64,000 nucleotides of DNA from assembly GCA_949316495.1 (NCBI GenBank), contig OX439004.1:32742904-32806903 (forward strand), given 5' to 3'. The notes beneath the pieces were generated by a model. The model saw only the letters and a program-made list of their open reading frames with translations. It did no database searches and was not told the DNA's origin. The stretch is from Amphiduros pacificus. Its lineage: Eukaryota > Annelida > Polychaeta > Phyllodocida > Hesionidae. The position numbers and the translations under genes are program-made. Shown here piece by piece: positions 38,601-48,600 of this stretch (within the stretch, counting starts at the first letter, position 1; every line of letters starts with the position of its first letter).

Positions 38601-41600
38601 GAGTTTTATTTAGGACAGCTAGGAAAGTGCAAACAGACATCTTTTTTTTGTTTGGCCTTAGCAAGTAATCTGTGACAAGGACCACACTATAATAATCTTA
38701 GACTTGGGCAGGGGTGGAGTGGACGTCAGGCACTTCCTGTCTCAAAATTTCACATACAGTATATCATAAAAGGGAATATCTACAAAATGAAAATGAGATT
38801 GAATATGAAAGTACCTGTGGGACATTTTACTTTAAAATAAGTTTCAGATTGCTCTGATAGTAATCCAACAAATGATTTTGTAACATAATAATTATCTATT
38901 TTTTGGTTTGTGTGTTTGCGTAATTGGAATTTTCATTCTATGACAAATGACAGTTTTACATTTAGGCCTGACAGGAAAAGGTAATTCTGTGTTCATCATA
39001 TAATTATGAATTCCTCCTCTCATCTCTTTTGATAGACATATTCCTGACAATCCATCTCAGTAGTATATGCTACATTGACATATCTTCGCATTGTCATGAC
39101 CCAACTTTGATGCTTTAATGAACCCTTTCAGATAATTCATACAATCACAATCTTGAATCTGTCACAACAATATCATAATAATATCTGTTACCACAATATC
39201 TAAGCCACATCCATTCTGAATCTATCACAATATCTAAGCCACATCCATTCTGAATCTATCACAATATCTAAGCCACATCCATTCTGAATCTATCACAATA
39301 TATAAGCCACATCCATTCTGAATCTATCACAATATCTAAGCCACATCCATTCTGAACCTATCACAATATCTAAGCCACATCCATTCTGACTCTATCACAA
39401 TATCTGAGCCACATCCATTCTGAATCTATCACAATATCTAAGCCACATCCATTCTGAACCTATTACAATATCTGAGCCACATCCATTCTGAATCTATCAC
39501 AATATCTAAGCCACATCCATTCTGAACCTATCACAATATCTAAGCCACATCCATTCTGAATCTGTCAGCACAATGTCTAAATCATATCTATTCTGAATCT
39601 ATTATAAATATATTTTACAAACTATTGATGGGTTTCCGTCGCTGAGCTTGTTATAGGTGAATATTCTAGACTTGCCTTAAAAAAAAAAAAAAAAAAAAAA
39701 ATTGAATCTATTATAATTATATCTAAGCCACATCCATTCTGAACCTATCACCACAATATCTAAGTCATATCCTTTCTGAATCTATCATAATAATATCTAG
39801 GCCACATCTAATTTGAATCTGTCATCACAATATCTAAGCCATGTCCACCCTGAATCTACTGTTTCCAAAGCCGTCTTAACCTTAACCTAGAGCCACACGT
39901 GGAGACACTGTCAGAATCGTAGGGATATTATATAGTTCAGTGCTCTCTCTTTTGAATGAAGTAAGAGAATAAGATGCAGTTCCACGAAGAAACCAGCAGA
40001 AAATGGCAAGTGCCTGAGTGATTACATTCCAGTCTCAAAGGGCTACACGAGTCGCCAGTGTCCTGACAGCAAATATGTGGGCAGAAACGCAAACGATCTC
40101 AGGTGCCTTCTGTTTTATGGGATGGACAGTCTGGGAGGCCTGCTTGGAGGAAATGCCAGGGATTCGTGGTGTGATCCATTTTATGGGATGGCATAATTGG
40201 CTAAGCAGGATCATGAAAATTATCAACAATTCTCAAACTTGTTCTGTTTGAAGGTCAGACAGGCTAGACAAATTATGTTTTGGGATGGGGAGAGAAATGG
40301 TTTTAATTTTTATCATATTGTATTAATCACCTTTGATAGAGGACTAAAACAGTAATCACAGGTTTACTTGTGCACTGGAATGTAACCACTGAGGACGTAT
40401 GAAACTTAATCTTAATCTTATCTTATCAAAGTATATTTGAACTGTTTGGCAATTAAAACTGTTATGGATAGACGTAGTGGTACTAATATTTCTGAAATTA
40501 AATATTACTATGGACACCAGTAACCTCTTGGTCCTGACTGATCCTAACTGTAGCAAAGATACCAGTTGTTTCCCACCCAACAAAGGGGGACTTTAAAATG
40601 GGTTAAAAAAATTGTCTGAAATAATATTTGTTTGCCTGATAAACAATTACCGGTACATGAATATGGGTTTGAAGCAGACCTTGTTGATCCCACAAACAAG
40701 ATCAACATAGAATTAGCTTGTTAGCACAATAAATCCTAGCTAATTATTCCAGTTCCCTGACAAGAATATTCTTGAAATCAAAATCTTATATGATGATTGG
40801 TCTACCTGTGACCTTTTTGACCTCTCAAATAAGTTCACTACTAAATTGGTTCGTAGCACCATGAAATCAGCAGAAAATTTTAAATCACTATATTGAGATT
40901 TCTCTATTTTTTCCTGCACTCAATACAGTCGTTTCTTAATCTTATGAATGCAAATTGGATTCAAATCACTTTTTTATGAAAGAAACTTCCTTTTTCTACC
41001 TTCAGGCGGACAACACAGTGAATGTAGTAGATGTAGACAATTCTTCTATTGTGCTGTCACACCGTCTGAACCCCCTCAATACCCCGCCCCTGGAGAAAGG
41101 AACCCCCATCTACTTGACCCTGCAAGAGATACTCATAGTGGGCAACTGTCATGAACAGGTGAGCTGTTATCCCCTTAAATATCATCTCCAACATACTCAT
41201 TTTGACCACTAGACATGCTTCTATTTCAAATTTACTTTGAAAAATTTACGTTCCTCAGGCCCAATTTTAAGACAACTTCTTGTTCCAATTTTGTTGTCTT
41301 ATATATGTGTTCTGTGTTATTAGGTGAAGTTCAGTGAGTTAACGTTGGATATGTTCCGGATGTTGCAAACTCTGGAACGAGAACCACAGGAAGATCTCAA
41401 CAACCAAATATACGATGCCTCACCGGCACCCGGCCGCACACCATTCATGGGGGTACTTTTGCTTTTATTAATTTATATCATGAGTTTTATGTAAAAATAT
41501 ATATATTCTTTCATTCCTTTGTCAGTTACATAGATTTATGTACAAATTTGTGATAAAGTCAGATATACGAAGTGGACAGTAATGTTAATATCACTAAAAA

Positions 41601-44600
41601 TGAATTCAGTGATGCAGAAAGCGAAACATTCTTAGCCCTTTCTTTAAGAGATTTTCTTTTTTTTAGAAATATGTGGATTAAATCAAATTAAAGTAATAAT
41701 GTTATAGCCTGTCAAGTAAATAACACAAGATGAAAAGTAGCTCTTGAATTAGAATAAGTCTTAAAAAAATAAATGGTTATGATTTCTTTCAACAGCCACC
41801 ACCATGGGTATAATGCTATTTTGTAATAATTTACTCTGAATGTATCCAATTTAACTTGAATATAAGTATATATGTGTAATCACTGTACTGAGAATTAATA
41901 TTTGATGAAATGTAACAATCCCTTTGTATAAGATATTTATTTATACAGTGCTATATCAGACTAGGTCTGCTCATGTCATTAAGAAATAGATAAAACATGA
42001 AAATATTTATGCATTATTTATTTATGGCTGTATTCATATGAGTTTATGGAAATTAAAGTACCTATATTTTTGTAATCAAAATATATTCCTTTTATAATAT
42101 TAATTATAATGACATGCATTGTATAATTTCAAGATTTTAGCCATGAAAGTATCGAAAGATATATTTTGATTTGTATCTAAAGCTGATGCATAAACAAACT
42201 CACCCTATTTGAGATCTATGCATTTACTTTTGGGTGAAATTACTGCATTGAGAGAAATAACTGCATTGTGTGACATTTTACTGTACAAGATCTGTATTTG
42301 AGATCAGCTGCCCATAATTTTAAATAGGCTAAGTTCAGATCTATCAGGATGGACTAAAATTGTTGATACAGAGGTGATGGTAAGACATGAAGAAAAAGAC
42401 TTTTTTCAAATTAAAAAAAAAAATAAAATGCAAGAATTGTGGTTTATTTCAGTTAACAGTGCCGAATCTTACAGACAGTTCTGGAATCAACAAGCGGGAT
42501 AACCCTCACAAATATCTGTTGTACAAACCCACGTTTAGTCAACTTTACACCTTCCTGGCCTCTGGTTTCAAGGAGCTCCCTCCCACCGGTGCCATGCTCT
42601 TATACATGTCAGCTGATGGTTGTCTTGGCAACGCAAAACATACAGATGATAGTAAGTTAAGTCTTGATGTGATCTTTTGTCATCTTCCTAATTTTTGCCA
42701 CCATCCTACAACTTAGATTGTAATGCAGTGGAAGTTTATCAGGAAACATGAAAAATATCCTGCTTCATATTATAAATATTTACTCAAGTTTTTGTTATTT
42801 GAGATAGGAAATTCATGATGTTAATATAATTAATTTCAATAAGTTGTCATGTACCTGAGTCTGAGATCTCAACAAAAATGAAATGGAATTTAAGAAAAAT
42901 GCTAAGAAATTGAAGGTCCACTGAAAATAAACAGATTTTGAATAATATTAAAAAAGAATCAAGATCAAAAAGATATTGATCTCAGGTTCAATGCTTGTGT
43001 GTAATGATAATGGTCAAAATCTTAATTTCAGTCGCCTATGATTATGGTGGAGTAGTGACGAATAGCAGAAGAGAACCAGAATATTCCAACAAAACAAAGC
43101 GGCCCGGGAACCTCAAAGATATGCACTGGTTTGTCAACCTCATTTATCAATTATCAAAAAGTAAAATCTTGACGTATTATATGACATTGAATAAATATTT
43201 CCAGTAGATTTTTAATATTAAGCAATGTGACTTTTAAAGTGATTATTATATTTACAGTAAAATCTTAGCATTGTATGACACTGAATTAACATTTCTGGTA
43301 GATTTTTTCAATATCAAGCAATGTGACATTAAAAGTGATTTTTATATTTGCAGTTTTCATCCAGGTGACTTGTATCCGTTCACAAGGAAACCGCTCTTCA
43401 TTATCATAGATAGTGATAACAGCAGTGCATATAAGGTAAATTTAGAAGTGATCGGAAAGAACTTTCTTCAGAATTTATTCCAAAATATAATCATGATTTT
43501 GTCACTTCTCCTAGTGGAGAAATTGGAACTGGTTTCTGTGTCACCTGGTGGTTGATATTATGCTGCCATCTAGTGCCAGAAATGTCTATACCTCACTTTA
43601 CTTGCTTCAGTTTTTTAAGTGTCACCTGGTGGTTGATTGATATTATACTTCCATCAAGTTCCAGAAATGTCCAAACTTTTATTTAATTGATTCGGGTTGA
43701 TAAGATAAGGATTTAAGCTAAAATAATTATTGAGATTAATGGATAAATGAAATGTTTCAGCACTGGCCGAATTTGTTTGGGCAGCCGTTAGTGGCCCTGT
43801 TGTCTCCAGAACAAGTGCCAAGTTCACTCCATGGTGAGTTAACTGCACTCGAGTGCAAGCTTTTCTTCATTTCCAAATATATGTATTCTTTTTTTCACTT
43901 TGATGGCTTCACACCAAAATGTACATAGGTCTGTGTGGTAACAGTGATAAGATGATCTTGAAATATTGTATCTTAGAGTGATGACTTTGATGACGTAACG
44001 CTAAATATTTTAGTGATTATTTTACATTTTCAGACCAACATCAAAAGGGCAACCTGTTCACGCTATTCTTACACAGTCCCCTCACAGCATTCTGTTACGT
44101 ATGTAACATAGTTGACATTCCAGTTGCATTGTGGGACAAATGTCAGGCACAAATCGACAAGTTCATCGCAGAGGCCAGCAAACTTTTCACACGTTCCAGA
44201 ACATTAGGTAGAGATTTTTATTGAAATTTTAACAAATAAATCACAGTTTCATAACAATTACTCCACTTTGATACATTTAACAATACATCAAATCAAATTT
44301 ACAACTGCAGAATAAATGGTACCATTTTTATCAACAAGCAGCCATTGTTAAAATATATGAATACCTCTAGAAGGAGTGATCAGCCTTTGTACTTTGTTAT
44401 TTCAGATCACTCTTTCATGCAGTTTTTTGGAGATGATTTTCTACGGGTGCTTCTTCTGCGATATATATACTGCCATGTAGTTCTCAGACTACACAGGGCT
44501 TTCAAGGTCAGCAAACTTTTATACACTGTATGTTTTTGTCAACACACAATGGACGTAATCTCATACTCTATCTGGCATCGTCAAACTATAAACGATTCAG

Positions 44601-45681
44601 AGATTTAGAATTAAACCGAGATTTACACCACTTTGTCTTGTGGCCCAGAGGTTTTTGGCAATAACAAGAGCAGTGTAGGTTTCATAACACAACACAGATG
44701 CGACTTGATTTTCGAAAACTATGGCAAAATAGGCTGATTAGCATATATCTTCTTTATTCTTTATTCTAAGTTAAACGTAGATGTCTGATACAGGAATTCT
44801 TGCATCTTCCAAGTCCTTGTCATAGCATGCTCACAGTTTCAAACAGCAAAGAGTATTTCAAATTTTTTCATTGGTTCATTCTCTAAATAAGCCAGTGTAT
44901 ATTGAGGAAGGGCTTTAAAGGTTTATTATGTTTTCAATTTATTTCGTAAAATAAAAATAGTTAAATAAGATGTTTGAAGTTTGTAATCAAATGGAACGGT
45001 GAATTATGTTATATAAAAATAGGTGGCAGGTTGGCATTTGTTTTAAATGGTATAAACCAGGTGGCAGCACTGCTTGAAATATATCTGTGCTGATTCAACC
45101 AGTTGGGGTCCAGCAAAAGCTAAACCAATGTTGTGTCAGAAGTACTCAAGCTGTTTTATCAAGAATGCAAAAAAGAAAAAAGAGAATCAATGCCACATGA
45201 AATGTTATTGTGAAATAAATAACATGAGAAAGGTAACTTTTATACAATGCTGATTCCAAACAATGTCTGCCCATGTCATTTCATATTAACTGACTAGAAT
45301 TCAAACCGCCAATCCCTTGGTTTTGAAAAATATGGTATTAAATTGCTCAAATCATCTCAATGGGTGGCTGGCTGCAGTTATTATATAAAAGTGGACCAGA
45401 AATAAAGTTAATATCTTGAAAGTCTTAGCCCAGATGAGAGATTACCATTAGATATGGATGTTCTTGGGTTTTTATTTATTATTATTATTTCAACAAAAAA
45501 CGTAATGTGCTATAACATAAGAATATTACATTTTCAGGGTCCTAACTTTTACCCTTCATGTTACCCGACCATGTCGAAAGATGAGATTCTGGACAGCCAA
45601 ATGCTTCACAAAATGGTGATGGAACTCGCTTCCATTCTCGAGGTGCGTGGCCTTTTCCATGAACACAATGAAATGGACTGA
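20548..45681 (+). CDS. SCAI: SCAI, suppressor of cancer cell invasion (14 exons visible, N-terminal exon(s) not found)
   Basis: Fourteen exons read in one continuous frame and give 542 residues ending at a native TGA. Exons: 20548-20643, 23745-23831, 24095-24193, 28635-28731, 29573-29671, 41006-41158, 41324-41452, 42453-42651, 43032-43128, 43354-43435, 43761-43833, 44034-44207, 44406-44506, 45538-45681. All junctions are AG/GT and every phase matches. The translation is collinear with vertebrate SCAI from the DLPQYG motif to the C-terminus, including YGLKRWQIGEIASKIGQLYY, KKLRYYARFIVVCLLL, VKFSELTLDMFRML, NPHKYLLYKPTFSQLYTFLA and LHPGDLYPFTRKPLFII-like blocks (SCAI/DUF3550 family). In vertebrates SCAI is nuclear, binds MRTF to restrain SRF-driven genes and works with 53BP1 in break repair. 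That role here is inferred from orthology. The first exon begins in mid-codon, so at least one upstream coding exon (about 60-80 residues in vertebrates) is missing from view. Introns total over 20 kb and hold large minisatellites. Confidence 0.95.
20644..23744. other. SCAI intron
   Basis: 3.1 kb intron. Besides the 25-bp repeat at 21999, it has less AT-rich patches at about 21180-21430 and 22400-22700 that could be element remnants or regulatory DNA. No exon compatible in phase was found. Confidence 0.5.
21999..22095. repeat. short tandem repeat, about 25-bp unit, 4 copies
   Basis: Units carry ATGTCATGCAAAATGGTTAG followed by GTTGA. It lies in the intron after the first visible SCAI exon. 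Confidence 0.85.
23745..23831 (+). CDS. SCAI: SCAI exon
   Basis: 87 nt between TTTGCAG and GTAAGT. It completes the split Arg and encodes QTLDTKYGLKRWQIGEIASK then IGQLYYHYY, one of the most conserved SCAI blocks. It ends two bases into a Tyr codon. Confidence 0.95.
24095..24193 (+). CDS. SCAI: SCAI exon
   Basis: 99 nt between TTTTGCAG and GTAAGA. It encodes LRTSETNYLNESFSFYSAIR and then MRAYYSRASKED, ending with AG of an Arg codon. This is the tandem-helix region of the SCAI domain. The two-base phase at its end equals that of both candidate cassette exons downstream. Confidence 0.94.
26765..26812 (+). CDS. SCAI: candidate SCAI cassette exon, 48 nt
   Basis: 48 nt with acceptor GCTGTACAG and donor AG|GTGGGT. 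Its phase (enters after two bases, leaves after two bases) allows in-frame inclusion between the exons at 24193 and 28635. It would add VVQDWRREALDRNVLR. It is clearly richer in G+C than the surrounding intron, as the real exons are. The insert is absent from the vertebrate protein as I remember it, so this would be an alternative or lineage-specific exon. It could be a chance open segment. Confidence 0.45.
   Translation, partial: SGARLAKRGPRPKCA
27339..27377 (+). CDS. SCAI: candidate second SCAI cassette exon, 39 nt
   Basis: 39 nt after a strong polypyrimidine tract and CTGCAG acceptor, donor CAG|GTCATG (weak). Like the 48-nt candidate it enters and leaves after two codon bases and has no stop, adding YVYSPVQENKLH. 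Its base composition matches the intron, so support rests on splice signals and phase only. Confidence 0.25.
28635..28731 (+). CDS. SCAI: SCAI exon
   Basis: 97 nt between CTTGTAG and GTAAGA. It completes a split Arg and encodes PDLMVKKLRYYARFIVVCLL then LKKMKLVRDLVR, ending on a codon boundary. It matches the PELVVKKLRYYARF block of vertebrate SCAI. Confidence 0.95.
29573..29671 (+). CDS. SCAI: SCAI exon
   Basis: 99 nt between GATACAG and GTGAGA, phase 0 at both ends. It encodes ELAKQIDDYTAAYEPDDQLE then WSLVLGEIRAFIE, collinear with the vertebrate block ending in AAFIE. The following intron is 11.3 kb and contains two large tandem arrays. Confidence 0.94.
31180..32100. repeat. minisatellite, 65-bp unit, about 14 copies, decaying 3' side
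   Basis: Units hold GATCAGCATTAGGGG, GGAATGCCAGG, TTGTCTGAACCTGTTAACTC and TGTGCTTTATATA. The period is exactly 65 bases in the core. From about 32000 to 32400 further units are degenerate (GTGACAGGCTTGTCTG and similar), which suggests older copies at that edge. It lies in the 11.3-kb SCAI intron. Confidence 0.96.
32400..34898. other. SCAI intron between the 65-bp and 47-bp arrays
   Basis: AT-rich intronic DNA without supported exons. It includes a worn tRNA-like fragment at about 32410-32470, an (AT)n run at 33285-33310, and a mixed-composition patch near 33940-34060 that might be regulatory. Confidence 0.5.
34899..37270. repeat. large minisatellite, 47-bp unit, about 50 copies
   Basis: Units hold CTGACTGGATGAGACCAGTA, CATGCTGCTATAGGGTCATG and TGTATTC. 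Variant units (CACATGTATTGTTG; AGAGTCCTGTG) recur at spacings of 5 to 7 units, for example at 35925, 36207 and 36489 (282 bases apart), showing higher-order structure. It lies in the 11.3-kb SCAI intron. Just upstream is a three-copy AGATTTTGCA-type repeat. Confidence 0.98.
37749..38035 (+). repeat. SINE-like fragment with a lophotrochozoan-type 3' end
   Basis: A B-box-like GGGTTTGATTCCCAG follows a weak A-box region, and the element ends TGACTGAAATAATGTTGAAA then GTGACATTAAACCC. That ending resembles SINE tails I associate with molluscs and relatives, which is the main taxonomic hint in the window. Boundaries are approximate. Confidence 0.5.
39140..39850. repeat. minisatellite, 34-bp unit, interrupted by a retroinsertion
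   Basis: Units hold CTATCACAATATCTAAGCC and ACATCCATTCTGAA. About 12 regular copies run to 39560, then variants to 39850. A poly(A)-tailed insertion at 39608-39702 splits the array. Confidence 0.95.
39608..39702 (+). mobile_element. small poly(A)-tailed retroinsertion
   Basis: About 71 bases of unique sequence followed by 23 A, flanked by a 14-bp direct repeat TGAATCTATTATAA at 39594-39607 and 39703-39716. Neighbouring array units read CTATCACAAT at this position, so the shared ATTATAA points to a target-site duplication rather than array periodicity. The source RNA is not recognised. Confidence 0.7.
41006..41158 (+). CDS. SCAI: SCAI exon
   Basis: 153 nt between CCTTCAG and GTGAGC, phase 0 at both ends. 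It encodes ADNTVNVVDVDNSSIVLSHR and ends TLQEILIVGNCHEQ. It matches the vertebrate segment that runs from a DDNTIVI-like motif to LIIGNCNNQ, with moderate divergence between. Confidence 0.93.
41324..41452 (+). CDS. SCAI: SCAI exon
   Basis: 129 nt between TTATTAG and GTACTT, phase 0 at both ends. It encodes VKFSELTLDMFRMLQTLERE and then a less conserved, Pro-rich tail ending GRTPFMG. That variable tail is where the candidate 12-nt microexon would insert. Confidence 0.93.
41796..41807 (+). CDS. SCAI: candidate SCAI microexon, 12 nt
   Basis: CCA CCA CCA TGG lies between a good acceptor (TTTCTTTCAACAG) and a plausible donor (GTATAA). Both flanking introns are phase 0, so inclusion would add PPPW in frame between GRTPFMG and LTVPNL, in the variable linker of SCAI. 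No homology can be assessed for four residues. Confidence 0.3.
42453..42651 (+). CDS. SCAI: SCAI exon
   Basis: 199 nt between TATTTCAG and GTAAGT. It encodes LTVPNLTDSSGINKRDNPHK, then YLLYKPTFSQLYTFLASGFK and ELPPTGAMLLYMSADGC, ending one base into an Ile codon. The NPHKYLLYKPTFSQLYTFLA block is nearly invariant in SCAI. Confidence 0.95.
43032..43128 (+). CDS. SCAI: SCAI exon
   Basis: 97 nt between ATTTCAG and GTTTGT. It completes the Ile and encodes AYDYGGVVTNSRREPEYSNK and TKRPGNLKDMH, ending two bases into a Cys codon. It matches the YDFGGVLTNSNRD and KEMHC region of vertebrate SCAI. Confidence 0.93.
43161..43352 (+). repeat. 96-bp tandem duplication containing a splice acceptor
   Basis: 43161-43256 and 43257-43352 are diverged tandem copies (GTAAAATCTT, AAGCAATGTGAC and AAAGTGATT blocks in each). 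The second ends at the real SCAI acceptor at 43353; the first ends at an equivalent ATTTACAG. Confidence 0.9.
43354..43435 (+). CDS. SCAI: SCAI exon with a duplicated upstream 3' splice site
   Basis: 82 nt between TTTGCAG and GTAAAT. It completes Cys and encodes FHPGDLYPFTRKPLFIIIDS and DNSSAYK, the vertebrate LHPGDLYPFTRKPLFI block. The 96 bp before it are a tandem copy of the preceding 96 bp, so a second acceptor (ATTTACAG, ending at 43257) lies exactly 96 nt upstream. Using it would add 32 codons in frame. Confidence 0.95.
43538..43672. repeat. 81-bp-offset tandem duplication in a SCAI intron
   Basis: GTGTCACCTGGTGGTTGAT and CCAGAAATGTC occur at 43538 and again 81 bases later with small changes. 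It is a local duplication without evident function. Confidence 0.85.
43761..43833 (+). CDS. SCAI: SCAI exon
   Basis: 73 nt between TGTTTCAG and GTGAGT. It encodes HWPNLFGQPLVALLSPEQVP and SSLH, ending one base into an Asp codon. It matches the FTNLFGQPLVCLLSP block. Confidence 0.94.
44034..44207 (+). CDS. SCAI: SCAI exon
   Basis: 174 nt between ATTTTCAG and GTAGAG. It completes Asp and encodes QHQKGNLFTLFLHSPLTAFC, then a divergent stretch and LWDKCQAQIDKFIAEASKLF, ending one base into Asp. It aligns with the GSLFTLFLNNPLMAF and LWEKCQEYL segments. Confidence 0.94.
44406..44506 (+). CDS. SCAI: SCAI exon
   Basis: 101 nt between TATTTCAG and GTCAGC. It encodes HSFMQFFGDDFLRVLLLRYI then YCHVVLRLHRAFK after completing Asp. 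It matches the LQFFGDEFLRLLLTRFIFC block. Confidence 0.95.
45538..45681 (+). CDS. SCAI: SCAI last coding exon with stop
   Basis: 144 nt after TTTTCAG. It encodes GPNFYPSCYPTMSKDEILDS and QMLHKMVMELASILEVRGLF, then a short acidic end and TGA at 45679-45681. It matches the vertebrate C-terminus (NYPESYPQLP, LELASILDVRNVFF), so the C-terminus is complete. Confidence 0.95.
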   Translation, partial: GPNFYPSCYPTMSKDEILDSQMLHKMVMELASILEVRGLFHEHNEMD

Positions 45682-48600
45682 AGTACGCCATCTACCAATA
45701 CACGTGAGCAGCATCAACAGAAGCAGCATCAAAGGTCAGCCCCAGAGAAGTAGGTTGAGGTCGAAAGGTCATCAGAGGTCACAGAAAGAAAGTGACAAGT
45801 TTGAGCTAACGAAAGCCTGTTGTGGTGAGAACAGTTAATAAGATGTTATTTGATGTTATGATGTATTAAACATACATATATACAAATATATCTATATCTG
45901 TAAATATATATAGGACAAACAGACTATATATATATTAGATTAATTTATTGCATTCCAAAGGTCTCAAGGTCAGAGGTGATGAAAGGCCAGTTTTTACAGG
46001 TTGTAATTACAGGTAACACAAGAAATACAAGAATGGTGTATCATAATAATACCAAGACATGAGCAAATCTAAATGAATTTCATGTCATTAATACTTTGAC
46101 TTGTCACATCTGCTACAAAAAATACACGAATACAGAAAATGTGTTTGCAAATTTACAATATATTCATCAATAATTGAGTTAAATTTCAATATTTTCTACT
46201 TATATGATAAATGTACAGGTCATTTCATGAAATGCACTCTTTAAGAATCTCAAGATCATTTTTGTTTTTCACCTAACACATTTAAGATAATAATATTCAC
46301 AAGTGGAAAGGTGCTCAGTGGTTTCAATATAATAAATTTACTCTTTGAATAAACATATATATATCATATATTATTATAAAATACTGTAGATATTGCACAC
46401 CTCAGTAATAATGGAGTGGTTCATTTCAACATTTGTGTGATTCATTTCATATTTGATGTGTGTACATTGCATGTCTATTTCTTGGAGTATGGATGAATGA
46501 TGACATGTGGTCCCCTACGTAATAGCTGAAGTGGTTAGGCAGCTCTGATCATATATGGTATCATTTGTTGTACTGTAAACTTTACATATAAAGTCTGTAA
46601 TTTTGCCATTTTGCCAAAAAAAATGTCTCAACTATACTGTCTCAATCTTCGTCCAATTATATTACAGATAGAATAAAAAGAAATTGATTCAACAAGTTTG
46701 TCACAAAACATGGTCAACTAAAAATGTATAAATCAACTCCGGCCATTTTTGTGACAATACTTTATGAGAGATGTACTTACAAAGGTAATCATATTACCAG
46801 ACAATTCCACCCATTTTCATTGTAACTTATGCATTTTGTTCATATTATATTCTCTCAGAAATTAATGTACTTCAGATTCGCTGATAAAATGTATGAAATG
46901 TACATTGAAATAGTACATTAACACACAGAATATGTCTTTTTTCTATATTTACTTTGCTGCTGATACTCATTGCTCTAATTACATAAATCAAGGAGAAATA
47001 TGGCCTTTTCTGGTTAAGCATAGCAGATATCTTGAATGTAGTATTTGCATATTCCACAACTGATTAATTTTTAAATGACTATTTTTTTAATATCTTAGAA
47101 AAAAACAATTTATAACTGCGATCTCATCATTTTTTGACTTTGTGGAGGGTGATTGGAATTCAGTGAAGGCCAAAAAAGTTCCCTTATTTAATGCCAGCTT
47201 GTTTATTAACACTGTGAACGCCAGAGATGATTCCAATGGCTGTGGAATGAACAACACATATTTGGAAATGGAATATTTACATCACAAATTCCATGAAGCC
47301 TGTTACTGCCTGAATAGGTACATGTACAAGACATATTGTGCTTTGAACAGAAAATTATATTTTTGTTGTTATCTAAAGAACCAATGCTTAATTTTACAAT
47401 GTAAACATTTTCAATCATTTTTGTTTTCATGTTTGAAAATGATTAATTTCTACAAAATCTTTATAGACATCATAATTAATTCTAGGACCTATTAATAATT
47501 GGTGATTTTGCTTTAATTTTCTAGTCAAATGCTTTTATTAGCCATTAATATAAACAAGATTTTGTACTTTAACATTGAGAAATATTGTGTCCATAAAATG
47601 AATTTATATTAGTAGTTGTGAGTATAAACTTACACAGCTTTAGTTGATCTAGTTTTGTCATTAAATGATATATCAGAAAATATGGCTAGATATGTATGGT
47701 TGTGAGAGTTTAGTCAATTTCATAGATTTGTCTCAAATAATCCTCACTTATATTGCTCAAATGTATGCACACTATTTCACACTACGATAGGGTGAGTGCA
47801 GTTGAAATCAATCTTAGGGTGACACTGTTGGATTACTTGCATAAAATGCCTCCTTTAATACAGTGGAATGATTTCCCTAGTTTCGCCCTACTTGAAATGT
47901 GTGGTCCATAATCTTACAATGGAATAGCGAACAAATGATGTAGTGTTTTTGAATATTAATGATTTTTGTGATTTACTTGAAACTTACAGGACTTGACGCT
48001 TGTACAATCCCACCAACTGTTAAGTGCTTGCTTGCACTGTCACATTAGGTTTTGTGTGTGCCAGTACTGCTGGAAGATCTACAAATTGTTGTCTTCAATG
48101 TGAGGCCAGAAAATATTGCAAGGTTAAAAGGGCTTTTTCTCCATCAATTGGTTTTTAGTTGCTATCAGATACAATACATATAATGAAACTTTGTTTTAAA
48201 GTTTCCTTTCATAGCCAGCTGATTTTTTAATTTTTTTGTTCATTATATATAAAAAGTACATTTACCTGGCAACCGGAAACAAGACATTTATCTTTCATGG
48301 CCTGATATAATCAAATACATGGGTCTCCTTTACCAACTGGTGCTATCTCTTCTCTATGTCTTGTATAAAGCTGAAGCTATTTGAATGGCCTCTTAAGTGG
48401 TGACAAGAAACACATGGTTGAAGCCGTTTCCGTATAGACTCTGATTTCTCACATGGTTTTGCTTCTTTTTTTCTTCTTTTTTTTTCTTTGCAAACTTTCA
48501 TATTTCGAGTAAAAAGATAATGAGTTATGATGATAATGATTTATTTTCATAAGTGAAAGGGTAGGATGGTCAGGTGTTTTCAAATTTCAAATATTCTCAG

